DNA from: CAIQQQ01 sp040399685
GTDB taxonomy: Bacteria; Pseudomonadota; Alphaproteobacteria; Acetobacterales; Acetobacteraceae
Assembly (NCBI GenBank): GCA_040399685.1
Contig: JBBART010000014.1
Span: 61,364 to 125,363 of the forward strand
DNA length: 64,000 bases
Reading direction: 5' to 3'
In this document: positions 20,931-29,221 of the stretch, piece after piece
How positions within the stretch are numbered: the first letter of the stretch is position 1
How the letters are laid out: each line of letters starts with the position of its first letter
Made by a program: the position numbers and the translations under genes
The notes under the pieces: generated by a model
Databases searched by the model: none
The model's input: the letters and a program-made list of their open reading frames with translations, nothing else
What the model was told of the DNA's origin: nothing

Positions 20931-21244
20931 ACCGGCGGCGGCAGGGCTGTGACCGACGAGGCAGGCACGGCAAGGCGCGCCTTCAGTTCGGCCACTTGGG
21001 CTTCAAGCATCTTTACCGCGTGTTCGGCCCGGCGGGCGCGCAGGCGAGCGCTCACCGAGGACAGCCACAGCATGAGGGCACCCAGCAGGAACGCCACCGC
21101 CATGGCCAGTAGGATGGTGATCGACAGCGGCATGTCCACTGTCAGGTCGGTGGGCCACAGGCCGATATGCACCGGCGTTGGGTTGGACAGGGCGAACAAC
21201 ACCAGCAGGAACAACAGCGGCGCGAAAATCAAAGCCCGGATCAT
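20927..21244 (-). CDS. lapA: LapA (DUF1049) domain membrane protein
   Basis: A 105-residue protein with two N-terminal membrane segments (ALIFAPLLFLLVLFAL and LSITILLAMAVAFLLGAL) and a following helix rich in Arg and Ala that looks like a coiled coil (LEAQVAELKARLAV). This is the LapA/DUF1049 layout; in E. coli LapA works with LapB in controlling lipopolysaccharide synthesis. No lapB is adjacent. The motif FALSNPTPVHIGLWP between the helices is typical of the family. It sits between ihfB and pyrF, the usual alphaproteobacterial position. Confidence 0.85.
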   Translation of the reverse strand: MIRALIFAPLLFLLVLFALSNPTPVHIGLWPTDLTVDMPLSITILLAMAVAFLLGALMLWLSSVSARLRARRAEHAVKMLEAQVAELKARLAVPASSVTALPPPV

Positions 21245-21266
21245 AGATCTGTCCTTATGGTTCGCG

Positions 21267-21566
21267 TCACGCGACCGTGGACGGCTTGCCCCGGTTCACG
21301 CGTTCACGCAATTCCTTGCCCGCCTTGAAGAACGGCACGACCTTTTCGTCAACCGGCACGGCCTCGCCGGTGCGCGGGTTGCGGCCTGTGCGAGCATCGC
21401 GTTTCTTGATGGTGAAGGCGCCAAAGCCCCGCAATTCCACACGTTCCCCACGGGACAAAGCGGCGGTGATCTCGTTGAAGATCGTGGCCACGATGGTTTC
21501 CACGTCACGCGCCAGGAGGTGCGGATTCGCAGCCGAAAGCTCGGCGATCAGTTCCGATTTCGTCAC
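21267..21566 (-). CDS. ihfB: Integration host factor subunit beta
   Basis: DNA-bending protein that pairs with IHF-alpha. The start chosen is GTG 21566, preceded at 6 bases by AGGAGG; it gives 99 residues beginning MTKSELIAELSA, the usual IHF-beta N-terminus. Readings starting upstream would add an unrelated basic stretch. The beta-arm region contains GFGAFTIKKRDAR and RNPRTGEAVPV, with the proline that intercalates in DNA. Located between sppA and the LapA-like gene, as in other proteobacteria (rpsA-ihfB neighbourhood). Confidence 0.95.
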   Translation of the reverse strand: MTKSELIAELSAANPHLLARDVETIVATIFNEITAALSRGERVELRGFGAFTIKKRDARTGRNPRTGEAVPVDEKVVPFFKAGKELRERVNRGKPSTVA

Positions 21567-21579
21567 GCGACGCCTCCTG

Positions 21580-22497
21580 TTAATCCGTTGCCAAAGGCTG
21601 CCAGAGCGCTTGCGCGCCGTCAAGAGCAACCCCTTGATACAGAACGGTTTTCAGGGTGTCACTCAGAAACGGCGCCAAAGTGTCAGCCATCACTCTTTCG
21701 GTACGGCTGGTGGTGCGCAGATCGCGGATCGGCATGTCGGCAGAGATTTTGGCGTTGGAGTCCAGCCATTTGCGCGCATCGGTCTCGGTGCCCAGCGCAT
21801 CCACAAGGCCCAAAGCCACGGCTTGACGGCCGGTATAGACCCGGCCGTCGGCCAGTTCGCGCACCCGGTCCGGCTCCATATGGCGGCCGGTGGCCACGAT
21901 GGTGACGAACTGGTCATACATATCGGCAATCAGCCCACGCAGCACGATTCGCCCGCCGTCGCTGAGCTTGTGAGTCAGGCTGGGCTGGTCTTTCAGCGGG
22001 CCGGACGTGAGGGTTTCGCTGGAAACGCCCACTTTTTCGAGCAGGCCGGAAATTTCCTGGGTTTGCAGTAGCACGCCGATCGACCCGGTGATGGTGCCGG
22101 GGCTGGCGAACACGCGTTGCGCCGGCATGGCAATCATGAAGCCGCCCGATGCCGCCACGGAGCCCATCACGGCCACCACGGGCTTCTTGGCGGCCACACG
22201 CGCAATGGCGTCATGCAGCGCTTCGGAAGGATGAACGCCGCCGCCGGGGCTGTTGATCTGCACCACGAGGGCGCGAGCGGAAGTGTCATCGGCCATGGCG
22301 TCCAGCGCCTTGACCATCTTGGCTGTGTCCGAGATCGCCCCGTTCACGGTCAGTCGCGCCACATGGGTGCGCGGCACCTCAGGCGCCACGACGATGATGG
22401 CGCAAACCACCACCGCCGCAATCGCAGCAATCCGCCAAAAGAACAGGCGGCGCTTGAGGCGCCGCCTGTCGATCAGCAAATCGGTCTCAAGAGACAA
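21580..22497 (-). CDS. sppA: Signal peptide peptidase SppA (short, S49 family)
   Basis: Membrane-bound serine protease that degrades signal peptides after their cleavage. It has 305 residues, the short single-domain form. A membrane anchor occupies residues about 19-38. The nucleophile is Ser117 (SVAASGGFMIA), and Lys169 (SGPLKD) is the likely general base, as in Bacillus SppA. The NSPGGGVHPSEAL motif precedes it. It starts 3 bases after the rpsA stop and is followed by ihfB, so it is inserted in the common rpsA-ihfB pair. Confidence 0.92.
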   Translation of the reverse strand: MSLETDLLIDRRRLKRRLFFWRIAAIAAVVVCAIIVVAPEVPRTHVARLTVNGAISDTAKMVKALDAMADDTSARALVVQINSPGGGVHPSEALHDAIARVAAKKPVVAVMGSVAASGGFMIAMPAQRVFASPGTITGSIGVLLQTQEISGLLEKVGVSSETLTSGPLKDQPSLTHKLSDGGRIVLRGLIADMYDQFVTIVATGRHMEPDRVRELADGRVYTGRQAVALGLVDALGTETDARKWLDSNAKISADMPIRDLRTTSRTERVMADTLAPFLSDTLKTVLYQGVALDGAQALWQPLATD

Positions 22498-22500
22498 GTC

Positions 22501-24219
22501 TTAGCTGTCCTGCTGGTTGCGGCGACGGATCGCTGCACCAAGGATATCGCCCAGCGAAGCTCCGCTGTCAGACGTGCCGAAATCGGCGATCGCCTGCTTG
22601 TCTTCCTCGATCTCCTTGCCCTTGATGGTGAGCGAGAGCTTACGCGAAGCGCGATCCACGGCCACGATCCGTGCATCGACCTTCTCGCCGACCGAGAAGC
22701 GGTCGGGACGCTGTTCGCCCTTGTCGCGTGACAGTTCGGCGCGGCGGATGAAGCCGGTCAGAACGTCGTCGACCTTCACTTCGATGCCGTTGGTCTGCAC
22801 CGCGGTCACGACGCAGGTCACGATATCGCCCTTGTGGACGCGATCCAGAACCGAAGCGGCCGGGTCATCATGCAGCTGCTTGATGCCGAGGCTGATGCGC
22901 TCCTTCTCCACGTCGACGTCGAGCACCTTCGCCTTGATGATGTTGCCCTTGTCGAACTTGGCCATCGCCAGCTCGCCGGCTTCGTCCCAAGACAGGTCGG
23001 ACATGTGAACCATGCCGTCGATGTCCGCGCCGATGCCGATAAACAAGCCGAATTCGGTGATGTTGCGGATTTCGCCTTCCACAACGCTGCCGACCGGGTG
23101 GCCTTCGACGAACTCTTCCCAAGGATTGCGCTGAACCTGCTTGAGGCCCAACGAGATGCGGCGCTTCGAGCTGTCGACGTCGAGAACAAGAACCTCGACC
23201 TCCTGGCTGGTGGCGACGATCTTGCCCGGGTGGACGTTCTTCTTGGTCCAGGACATCTCTGAAACGTGCACGAGACCTTCAACGCCTGGTTCCAGCTCCA
23301 CGAAGGCGCCGTAGTCAGTGATGTTGGTGACGCGACCGGAGTATTTCGCACCAGGCGGATACTTGGACGTCACGCCTTCCCAAGGATCGGCTTCGAGCTG
23401 CTTCATGCCGAGGCTGATACGCTGGGTCTCGGAGTTGAAGCGGATGACCTGCACCTTGACGGGCATGCCGATCTGCAAGGCTTCCGAAGGGTGGTTGATC
23501 CGGCGCCAGGCGATGTCGGTGACATGCAGCAGGCCATCGACGCCGCCGAGGTCCACGAACGCGCCGTAATCGGTGATGTTCTTCACAACGCCGTCGAGGA
23601 TCATGCCTTCCTTGAGGCCCTGGATCAGCTCGCTGCGCTGTTCCGCACGGGTTTCCTCAAGCACGGCGCGACGCGAGACCACGATGTTGCCGCGCGCGCG
23701 GTCCATCTTGAGGATCTGGAACGGCTGCGGGGTGCCCATCAGGGGGCCGACGTCGCGGACAGGGCGAATATCGACCTGCGAGCCGGGCAAGAACGCCACG
23801 GCGCCGCCGAGATCGACGGTGAAGCCACCCTTCACGCGGCCATAGATCGTGCCGTTGACGCGCAGCTGCGCCTCGAAGGCCTTCTCCAGGTTGGTCCACG
23901 CCTCTTCGCGGCGGGCCTTCTCGCGGGAGAGCACGATGGAACCGTCACGGTCCTCATAACGCTCAACGTAGAGTTCAATATGGTCGCCCGGCTTCACCTC
24001 GGTGGCAGCGCCTGGGGGGCCGAATTCCTTCAGCGCCACGCGGCCTTCGGACTTCAGCCCGACGTCGACAATGGCGAATTCTTCGGTGAGGCGGATCACA
24101 ACACCGGTAACAACGGACCCGTCAAAGCCAGTGTCGCGGCCGAGGGTCTCGTCGAGCAGGGAGGCGAAATCTTCGCCACCCATGTGGTCGTTTACGTAGG
24201 AAGCGGCTGCTGATGCCAT
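22501..24219 (-). CDS. rpsA: 30S ribosomal protein S1
   Basis: S1 binds mRNA leaders and delivers them to the 30S subunit. The start is ATG 24219 (MASAAASYVND), giving 572 residues; E. coli S1 has 557. Repeated S1 RNA-binding domains are visible through the recurring pattern G-x-V-x-x-I-x-x-[YF]-G-[AL]-F, for example NITDYGAFVDLGGVDGLLH, NITDYGAFVELEPGVEGLVH and NITEFGLFIGIGADIDGMVH. No good Shine-Dalgarno precedes the ATG (the nearest is AAGGAT, about 10 bases away); weak sites are known for rpsA in other bacteria. Between it and cmk are 211 bases with GC-rich hairpins. Confidence 0.97.
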   Translation of the reverse strand: MASAAASYVNDHMGGEDFASLLDETLGRDTGFDGSVVTGVVIRLTEEFAIVDVGLKSEGRVALKEFGPPGAATEVKPGDHIELYVERYEDRDGSIVLSREKARREEAWTNLEKAFEAQLRVNGTIYGRVKGGFTVDLGGAVAFLPGSQVDIRPVRDVGPLMGTPQPFQILKMDRARGNIVVSRRAVLEETRAEQRSELIQGLKEGMILDGVVKNITDYGAFVDLGGVDGLLHVTDIAWRRINHPSEALQIGMPVKVQVIRFNSETQRISLGMKQLEADPWEGVTSKYPPGAKYSGRVTNITDYGAFVELEPGVEGLVHVSEMSWTKKNVHPGKIVATSQEVEVLVLDVDSSKRRISLGLKQVQRNPWEEFVEGHPVGSVVEGEIRNITEFGLFIGIGADIDGMVHMSDLSWDEAGELAMAKFDKGNIIKAKVLDVDVEKERISLGIKQLHDDPAASVLDRVHKGDIVTCVVTAVQTNGIEVKVDDVLTGFIRRAELSRDKGEQRPDRFSVGEKVDARIVAVDRASRKLSLTIKGKEIEEDKQAIADFGTSDSGASLGDILGAAIRRRNQQDS

Positions 24220-24383
24220 GAGGAAGGGTTTATCCTTGCGCGGCTTTTCTTGCGAAAAACCGTAACGTTTGCGCGCGATGCATGCACGACTTGCCCACGC
24301 GCAGAGCGCGGGCCGGATGGGTGGAGCCGGAGAGATACGCGCCGGGCGGCCAGAGTCAAGATAAACCGGCGTTTTGCGGTGGT

Positions 24384-24430
24384 CGGGCGTCGCCCGGCAT
24401 TCGGAGGCGCCGTGTCGGGCGGTGCCCGAC
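24384..24430. terminator. Twin GC-rich hairpins after cmk
   Basis: CGGGC-GTC-GCCCG (24384-24396) and a longer GTCGGGC-GGT-GCCCGAC (24414-24430) lie directly after the cmk stop codon (24431). The second is a perfect 7-base stem with a GGT loop. They probably stop or attenuate the aroA-cmk transcript before rpsA. The palindrome GGGCGGTGCCC also forms the tip of the hairpin at 26892-26926. Confidence 0.6.
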
Positions 24431-25051
24431 CTACGGGTGTTTGTGGGGGATCTGTTGGAGGGCGATGGCGAATGTTTCGTCGGCGTCAAGGTTGGTGGTG
24501 TCGATCACGATCGCGTCGCTGGCCGCCATCAAGGGCGCGGCGCTGCGGGCTTCATCTGCCGCGTCCCGGCTGCGGATTTCGGCGGTGACGGTGGCGAGGT
24601 CGCAGGCCACGCCCTTGGCCTGCATTTCCTTCCAGCGCCGCACGCCGCGTGCCTCGGGGCTGGCGGTGACGTAGAGCTTCACCTCGGCATTCGGAAAGAT
24701 CACCGTGCCGATGTCACGCCCGTCCAGCACAGCGCCTCGGCCTTGGCCGAAGCTGCGCTGGAAGTCCAGCAACGCCGCGCGAACGGCGGGGATGCTGGCC
24801 ACTTGGCTGGCGGCGCGGTCGGCATCCGGGCCACGAAGATCGGTCCGTCTGGTGTCGCTTTCCGACAGGGCGCGTGCCGCCGCTGTTGCGTGGGCCGGAT
24901 CGGCGGGGTCGCCGCCGGCATCCAGAACGCGCCGGCCCGTGGCGCGATACAGCAGGCCGGTGTCCACGAACGGCAGATCGAAATGCGCCGCCAGCCTGCG
25001 GGCCAACGTGCCCTTGCCGGCGGCGGCGGGGCCGTCGATTGCGATGATCAT
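24431..25051 (-). CDS. cmk: Cytidylate kinase
   Basis: Phosphorylates CMP and dCMP. It has 206 residues. The P-loop is AIDGPAAAGKGTLARRL at residues 4-20, followed by the substrate-binding FVDTGLLYRATGRRV region and the DGRDIGTVIFP motif with catalytic Arg/Asp residues. Its start is immediately downstream of the aroA stop, so aroA-cmk form an operon, an arrangement widespread in proteobacteria. Two hairpins follow before rpsA. Confidence 0.96.
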   Translation of the reverse strand: MIIAIDGPAAAGKGTLARRLAAHFDLPFVDTGLLYRATGRRVLDAGGDPADPAHATAAARALSESDTRRTDLRGPDADRAASQVASIPAVRAALLDFQRSFGQGRGAVLDGRDIGTVIFPNAEVKLYVTASPEARGVRRWKEMQAKGVACDLATVTAEIRSRDAADEARSAAPLMAASDAIVIDTTNLDADETFAIALQQIPHKHP

Positions 25052-26413
25052 TCAGGCGGTCCGCAGCGCGTAGACGCCATTGCCGATGGTGCCATTCAGC
25101 AGATCGACGAATCCCGGAAAACTCGTCTCAATGAAGCTGGCATCGTCAATCGCCACCGGGGCTGCCGTGGACAGGCCGAGCATCAGCGCGCTCATCGCCA
25201 GGCGGTGGTCCATATGTGTTTCCACACGTCCGCCGCCGGCAGGTGCAGCCCCGTTGCCCCACACCAGAAGGTCGTCACCGTCGATTTCCACGCGGATGCC
25301 GTTCACCGCCAGCATGGCGGCGGTGGCGGCGAGCCGGTCGCTTTCCTTGACCCGCAATTCTTTCAGGCCCCGCATCCGCGTCATGCCGCGTGCCGAGGCT
25401 GCGGCCACCGCGAGCACCGGATATTCGTCGATCATCGACGGCGCCCGGCCGGGCGGCACGTCCACTGCCTGCAACTCGGCGTATTCCGCTATGATGTCGC
25501 CCACTGGCTCCCCACCCTCGACGCGCGGGTTCTCGATGCGCAACGCAGCGCCCATTTCGCGCAATGTGGTGAACAGCCCGGTGCGCAGGATGTTCAGGCC
25601 AACGCCCGCAATCACCACCCGCGAGCCGGGCACCAGCAAGGCTGCCACGATCGGGAAGGCGGCGGAGGACGGATCGCCCGGCACCACCACGTCGGCCGCA
25701 TGCAGATGCGGTTGGCCGCGCAGGGTGATGATGCGGGAATGGCCATCGGCCTCCACCGTCACCTCGGCGCCGAAATGGCGCAGCATATTCTCGCTGTGGT
25801 CGCGCGTGGCCTCGCGCTCCACCACGCGGGTGAATCCCGGCGCGTTCAGGCCGCACAGCAACACGGCGGATTTCACCTGGGCCGACGGCATCGGCACCAC
25901 GTAATCCAGCGGTAGCGCGTCCGTCGCACCCTCAATGGCCAGGGGCAGGCGGCCCCCGGCGCGGCCGGAAAAGCGGGCGCCGCAGGCCGACAGCGGATCG
26001 GTGACGCGGCGCATCGGCCGCGAGCGCAGGCTGGCGTCGCCGGTCATCACTGAAAAGAAGGGGTGGCTGGCCAGAATACCGGACAGCAGCCGCGCAGCGG
26101 TACCGGAATTGCCCATGTCCAGCACATCCGCCGGCTCCACCAGGCCGCCGACGCCGCGCCCGGCGACCATCCAGACAGCGCCCTCCTGCACCACTTCGGC
26201 GCCGAGGGCGCGCATGGCGGCGGCGGTGCGCAGCACATCCTCGCCTTCCAGCAGGCCGGTGATCCGGGTTTCCCCCACCGCCATCGCGCCGAACATCAGG
26301 GCGCGGTGGCTGATGGATTTATCACCGGGAACGCGCAGGGCGCTGCCGGGAGAGGTTGCGAGCGGGGCGGTCGGGCGGGCCGAGATCAACGGCCGGGGAG
26401 CGTGTATTTGCAT
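25052..26413 (-). CDS. aroA: 3-phosphoshikimate 1-carboxyvinyltransferase (EPSP synthase)
   Basis: Sixth step of the shikimate pathway: transfers enolpyruvyl from PEP to shikimate-3-phosphate. It has 453 residues. The N-terminal PEP/substrate site is RVPGDKSISHRALMFGAMA, LDMGNSGTAARLLSG follows around residue 100, and the late LRVKESDRLAA contains the catalytic Glu and Arg. Of the class I/II sequence types it resembles the alphaproteobacterial form by its LPGDKS-like start and length, but the class is not tested. It faces the TIGR02300 gene across a 136-base divergent region. Confidence 0.96.
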   Translation of the reverse strand: MQIHAPRPLISARPTAPLATSPGSALRVPGDKSISHRALMFGAMAVGETRITGLLEGEDVLRTAAAMRALGAEVVQEGAVWMVAGRGVGGLVEPADVLDMGNSGTAARLLSGILASHPFFSVMTGDASLRSRPMRRVTDPLSACGARFSGRAGGRLPLAIEGATDALPLDYVVPMPSAQVKSAVLLCGLNAPGFTRVVEREATRDHSENMLRHFGAEVTVEADGHSRIITLRGQPHLHAADVVVPGDPSSAAFPIVAALLVPGSRVVIAGVGLNILRTGLFTTLREMGAALRIENPRVEGGEPVGDIIAEYAELQAVDVPPGRAPSMIDEYPVLAVAAASARGMTRMRGLKELRVKESDRLAATAAMLAVNGIRVEIDGDDLLVWGNGAAPAGGGRVETHMDHRLAMSALMLGLSTAAPVAIDDASFIETSFPGFVDLLNGTIGNGVYALRTA

Positions 26414-26443
26414 GTGCCGACGCCTAGCACGGAGGTTTCATGT

Positions 26444-26449
26444 TTGACA
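26444..26449 (+). promoter_or_regulatory. Possible -35 box (TTGACA) upstream of the TIGR02300 gene
   Basis: A perfect TTGACA sits in the aroA/TIGR02300 divergent region, about 100 bases before the start at 26550. No good -10 hexamer is found at 16-18 bases (GCATGG/CATGGG), so this is a weak promoter prediction. Confidence 0.25.
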
Positions 26450-26549
26450 GTTGCGAACTTCGATGGCATGGGGCGGCCCTTCACGAATGTCCCGCGGCCA
26501 ATTGCGCGGGTTTCGGCCCATTCCCAGTTACTTTCATGCGAGGCGATCG

Positions 26550-26888
26550 ATGGCGAAGCCCGAACTCGGCACCAAGCGCGTCTGCGTCTCTTGCAGCGCA
26601 CGCTTCTACGACTTGACGAAAGTCCCGGCTGTCTGCCCGAAATGCAGCACGGAACAGCCTCCCGAGCAGCCGCGCGTGCGCCGTTCCGGCGGCAACGTGA
26701 TGGAAGAAAAGCGCCGGGCGAAGGTGTTGCCGGTTCCAGGCATCGAAGACGCTGACGTGGAGACCGACGCCGAGGAAGTTGAGGAAGCCGAGGAAGACGT
26801 CCTCGACGATACCTCGGATCTCGAAGACAGCGCCGATGCGATCGCTGAAGTCGAAGTCGAAGTCGAAAACGGCGAAGAAGAACGCTAA
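26550..26888 (+). CDS. TIGR02300 family (FYDLN acid) protein
   Basis: A 112-residue protein of unknown function widely conserved in alphaproteobacteria. The N-terminal zinc ribbon has Cys12, Cys15, Cys29 and Cys32, with the family's FYDL segment (here FYDLTK) between the pairs. The second half is extremely acidic (EDADVETDAEEVEEAEED, later VEVEVENGEEE) and probably disordered. The start at ATG 26550 (MAKPELGTKR) is where family similarity begins, and GAGGCGATCG precedes it. It is divergent from aroA, a common position for this family, and ends at a strong bidirectional hairpin. Confidence 0.9.
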   Translation: MAKPELGTKRVCVSCSARFYDLTKVPAVCPKCSTEQPPEQPRVRRSGGNVMEEKRRAKVLPVPGIEDADVETDAEEVEEAEEDVLDDTSDLEDSADAIAEVEVEVENGEEER

Positions 26889-26891
26889 AGC

Positions 26892-26926
26892 CATCGGGGT
26901 GAAGGGCGGTGCCCTTCACTCCGATG
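26892..26926. terminator. Bidirectional terminator between the TIGR02300 and TPR genes
   Basis: CATCGGGGTGAAGGGC (26892-26907) pairs with 26911-26926 around a GGT loop, a 16-base stem with a single G-T wobble. It starts 3 bases after the TIGR02300 stop and ends 13 bases before the convergent TPR gene's stop, so it can serve both. Confidence 0.75.
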
Positions 26927-26939
26927 TGCCAAGCCCGGC

Positions 26940-27872
26940 CTATGGCGGCGGGTTGATGCCCCAGCGGCGGAATTTTTCGACGATTTCAGGGTCGATCTTT
27001 TTGGCGGCTGCGATGTCCTTGGCTGAATCGGTTCGGTTGAACCGCTTCAGGTAGGCAAGACCGCGCCCATAGAGGCTGCTGGCCTCGTTGGGTGCCAGCC
27101 GCAGCGCCGCGTCGTAGTCGGCGATGGCATCTTCGGCCCGGTCCATCTTCAAATAAGTGAATGCGCGTGTGTCCAGGATGCCGGCTGTGGCCGGCTGCAG
27201 GATGAGCGCTTCGTTGCAATCGGCCAGTGCTGCTGGTATCGCCCCGGTGACGGCGCGATACCAGCAGCGGTCGTTGAACGCCCGCGCATCGTTCGGCTTC
27301 AGCTTGATCGCCTCTCCCAAATCGGCGATGGCCCTGTCCAGTCGGCTTGAATGTCCCAGCGCGAACGCCCGGTCGTTATAGGCCTGCTGGTAGGTCGGCT
27401 GCAGCTTGATGGCGGCGTCCAGATCGGTGATGGCGCTGTCATAGGCGCCCTTGCGGTTGTACGAGACCGCACGGCTGGCGAGGGCCACGGAATCGTCGGG
27501 CTTCAGCCGGATGGCCTGGCTGAAATCGGCGATGGCGCGGTCGTCATCGCCCTTGCGGCCAAACGACAATCCGCGCAGGCGATAGGCCACCGAACTGTCC
27601 GCATAGTCGGTGATGGCCTGGCTGTAATCGGCCAACGCCTCGGTGTCCCTGCCGGACCGCTCATAGGCAAAGCCACGGGCGAGATAGGCGGAGAGCACGT
27701 TCTCCGTCGTGCCCTTGGCGCCGTTGATCACCGAGGTGCAGGCGCTGATGGACAGGTTGATCTGGCTGATCGTGCCGCACCAGGCCCAAAGCTGTTCGCG
27801 CGATTGGGCCTCCGCCGTCAGCGGGGCCAGGGCGATGAGGGTAAAAAGGAGGATGGCGCGAAGGTGCCGCAT
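26940..27872 (-). CDS. Secreted TPR-repeat protein
   Basis: A 310-residue protein with a signal peptide (MRHLRAILLFTLIALAPL, cleavage near AEAQ) followed by about six to seven tetratricopeptide repeats. Repeats show the pattern YNRKGAYDSAITDLDAAIKLQP, with alternations such as ALADYSQAI, AIADFSQAIRL and AIADYDAALRLAP. The start was chosen at ATG 27872 because the signal peptide begins there. Such proteins are periplasmic scaffolds; the partner is unknown. It follows the methyltransferase gene on the same strand by 56 bases. Confidence 0.85.
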   Translation of the reverse strand: MRHLRAILLFTLIALAPLTAEAQSREQLWAWCGTISQINLSISACTSVINGAKGTTENVLSAYLARGFAYERSGRDTEALADYSQAITDYADSSVAYRLRGLSFGRKGDDDRAIADFSQAIRLKPDDSVALASRAVSYNRKGAYDSAITDLDAAIKLQPTYQQAYNDRAFALGHSSRLDRAIADLGEAIKLKPNDARAFNDRCWYRAVTGAIPAALADCNEALILQPATAGILDTRAFTYLKMDRAEDAIADYDAALRLAPNEASSLYGRGLAYLKRFNRTDSAKDIAAAKKIDPEIVEKFRRWGINPPP

Positions 27873-27928
27873 GGCTCGGTTCCGGTGGTGTGACCCGGAA
27901 TGATTATCCGTTTTCGTGCGGTTTGTCG

Positions 27929-29173
27929 CTACCCTCCCGGCGCCAGCAGAACACGATTGACGTGCGACAGCCGTGCCCAGGTGTCGGCCCATGCCCGGTG
28001 GAACGCGGCCGGGCTGGTGCCGGATTGCGCCAGATCGGCGCCGATCTCGGCCACGCTGTGGACACCGTCGATCCGCCGCAGGATGGCCGCGGCCAAAGGC
28101 GGCAGCGGCACCGGCACGCGCAGGCCGTGGAACACGAATGGCAGCGTGCCGTCCGGCCGGATGGCGGCGGCGAGGTCAAGCGCCGACATCTCCCGCGCCG
28201 CCGGCACGGCAGTCGGCAGCATCGCATCCGGCATGGTCACAGGCTCGGTGGTGCGGCGGCAATAGGCGATATGGGTGCTGATATTGCCCGCCAGCGCCTC
28301 GGCCAGCGCGGCCCGGCCGATCGGGTCCATGGCGGCGGCGAGGGCGCGCAATTTTGGGTCGGTCACATAGGCGGCTGGGTCGTAGCGCATCGGCTCGACG
28401 AGGCAGGTGATCGACAGCCCGGCCTGGTGCAGCAGGGCAGCAAAGGACGCCACGTCGTAAGCCTGGTCGCGTGGGTTCAGCAGCAGGTCGTAAAGGCCCG
28501 CATCGCCGCCGGTGATGTGGTCGGCGAAATTGCCGTTGGCACGCAGCCATGCCGTCTCCGGCAGGTTGCGCATCACGCGGCGGGCCACATCCAGCCGTGC
28601 GGCGGGTGGTTCGGTTTCGGGCGCCAGACGGCGCAGCGCGTCTTGCAGCATGTAGACGCCGGTGCGGCCATGCGGCGCGTACACCATCAGCCCCATGCCG
28701 CCGTCCGGCGCCAGGGCAGACATCAGCGCGGCGAGCCCCTCCGATGGTTCCGGCAGATGGTGCAGCACGCCGCAGCAATCGATGTAGTCGAACAGGCCCA
28801 GGCCGAGCGTGGGCAGGTCGAGCAGCGAGCCGAGGCGGAAATCGATGTTGGTCAGCCCGCGCGCCTCTGCCCGGGCGCGGGCGATTTTCATCGCGGGCGC
28901 GGAGCGGTCCAGATAGGTCACGCTGCCGGGCCGTCCGGCGCGGGCCATCTGGGTGGCGAGCATGATCGTGCCATCGCCGGTGCCGCCCCCGGCCACCAAG
29001 GCGCGCAAGGGCGTGGTGGTGGAGCGTGCCGCGCCGAATACCCAGTAATCCACCTCACGCAGATGGCTGGGGCTGCCCACGACGAGGCGCTTCGCCTCGT
29101 CGCGCGGGTTGCGCTCCGGATATGGATAGGCTTCGTACTGGGCGGCGAGATGGGTGTCGGTTGCGTCGGTCAT
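27929..29173 (-). CDS. Class I SAM-dependent methyltransferase
   Basis: A 414-residue protein with an N-terminal segment YEAYPYPERNPRDEAKR and a Rossmann methyltransferase core: motif I ALVAGGGTGDGTIMLA near residue 60, then VTYLDRSAPAMKIARARAEA, and FDYIDCCGVLHHLPEP, as in small-molecule or protein methylases. The C-terminal ~100 residues contain a winged-helix-like part (LAAAILRRIDGVHSVAEIGADL). The substrate is unknown. The start is ATG 29173; ATG 29185 is equally possible, because neither has a ribosome site. Only 48 bases separate it from the divergent glycosyltransferase-like gene. Confidence 0.8.
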   Translation of the reverse strand: MTDATDTHLAAQYEAYPYPERNPRDEAKRLVVGSPSHLREVDYWVFGAARSTTTPLRALVAGGGTGDGTIMLATQMARAGRPGSVTYLDRSAPAMKIARARAEARGLTNIDFRLGSLLDLPTLGLGLFDYIDCCGVLHHLPEPSEGLAALMSALAPDGGMGLMVYAPHGRTGVYMLQDALRRLAPETEPPAARLDVARRVMRNLPETAWLRANGNFADHITGGDAGLYDLLLNPRDQAYDVASFAALLHQAGLSITCLVEPMRYDPAAYVTDPKLRALAAAMDPIGRAALAEALAGNISTHIAYCRRTTEPVTMPDAMLPTAVPAAREMSALDLAAAIRPDGTLPFVFHGLRVPVPLPPLAAAILRRIDGVHSVAEIGADLAQSGTSPAAFHRAWADTWARLSHVNRVLLAPGG

Positions 29174-29221
29174 GGATGCTGTCATAGACCACGGATCGGT
29201 CCATCCAAATGGGGTCATTTG

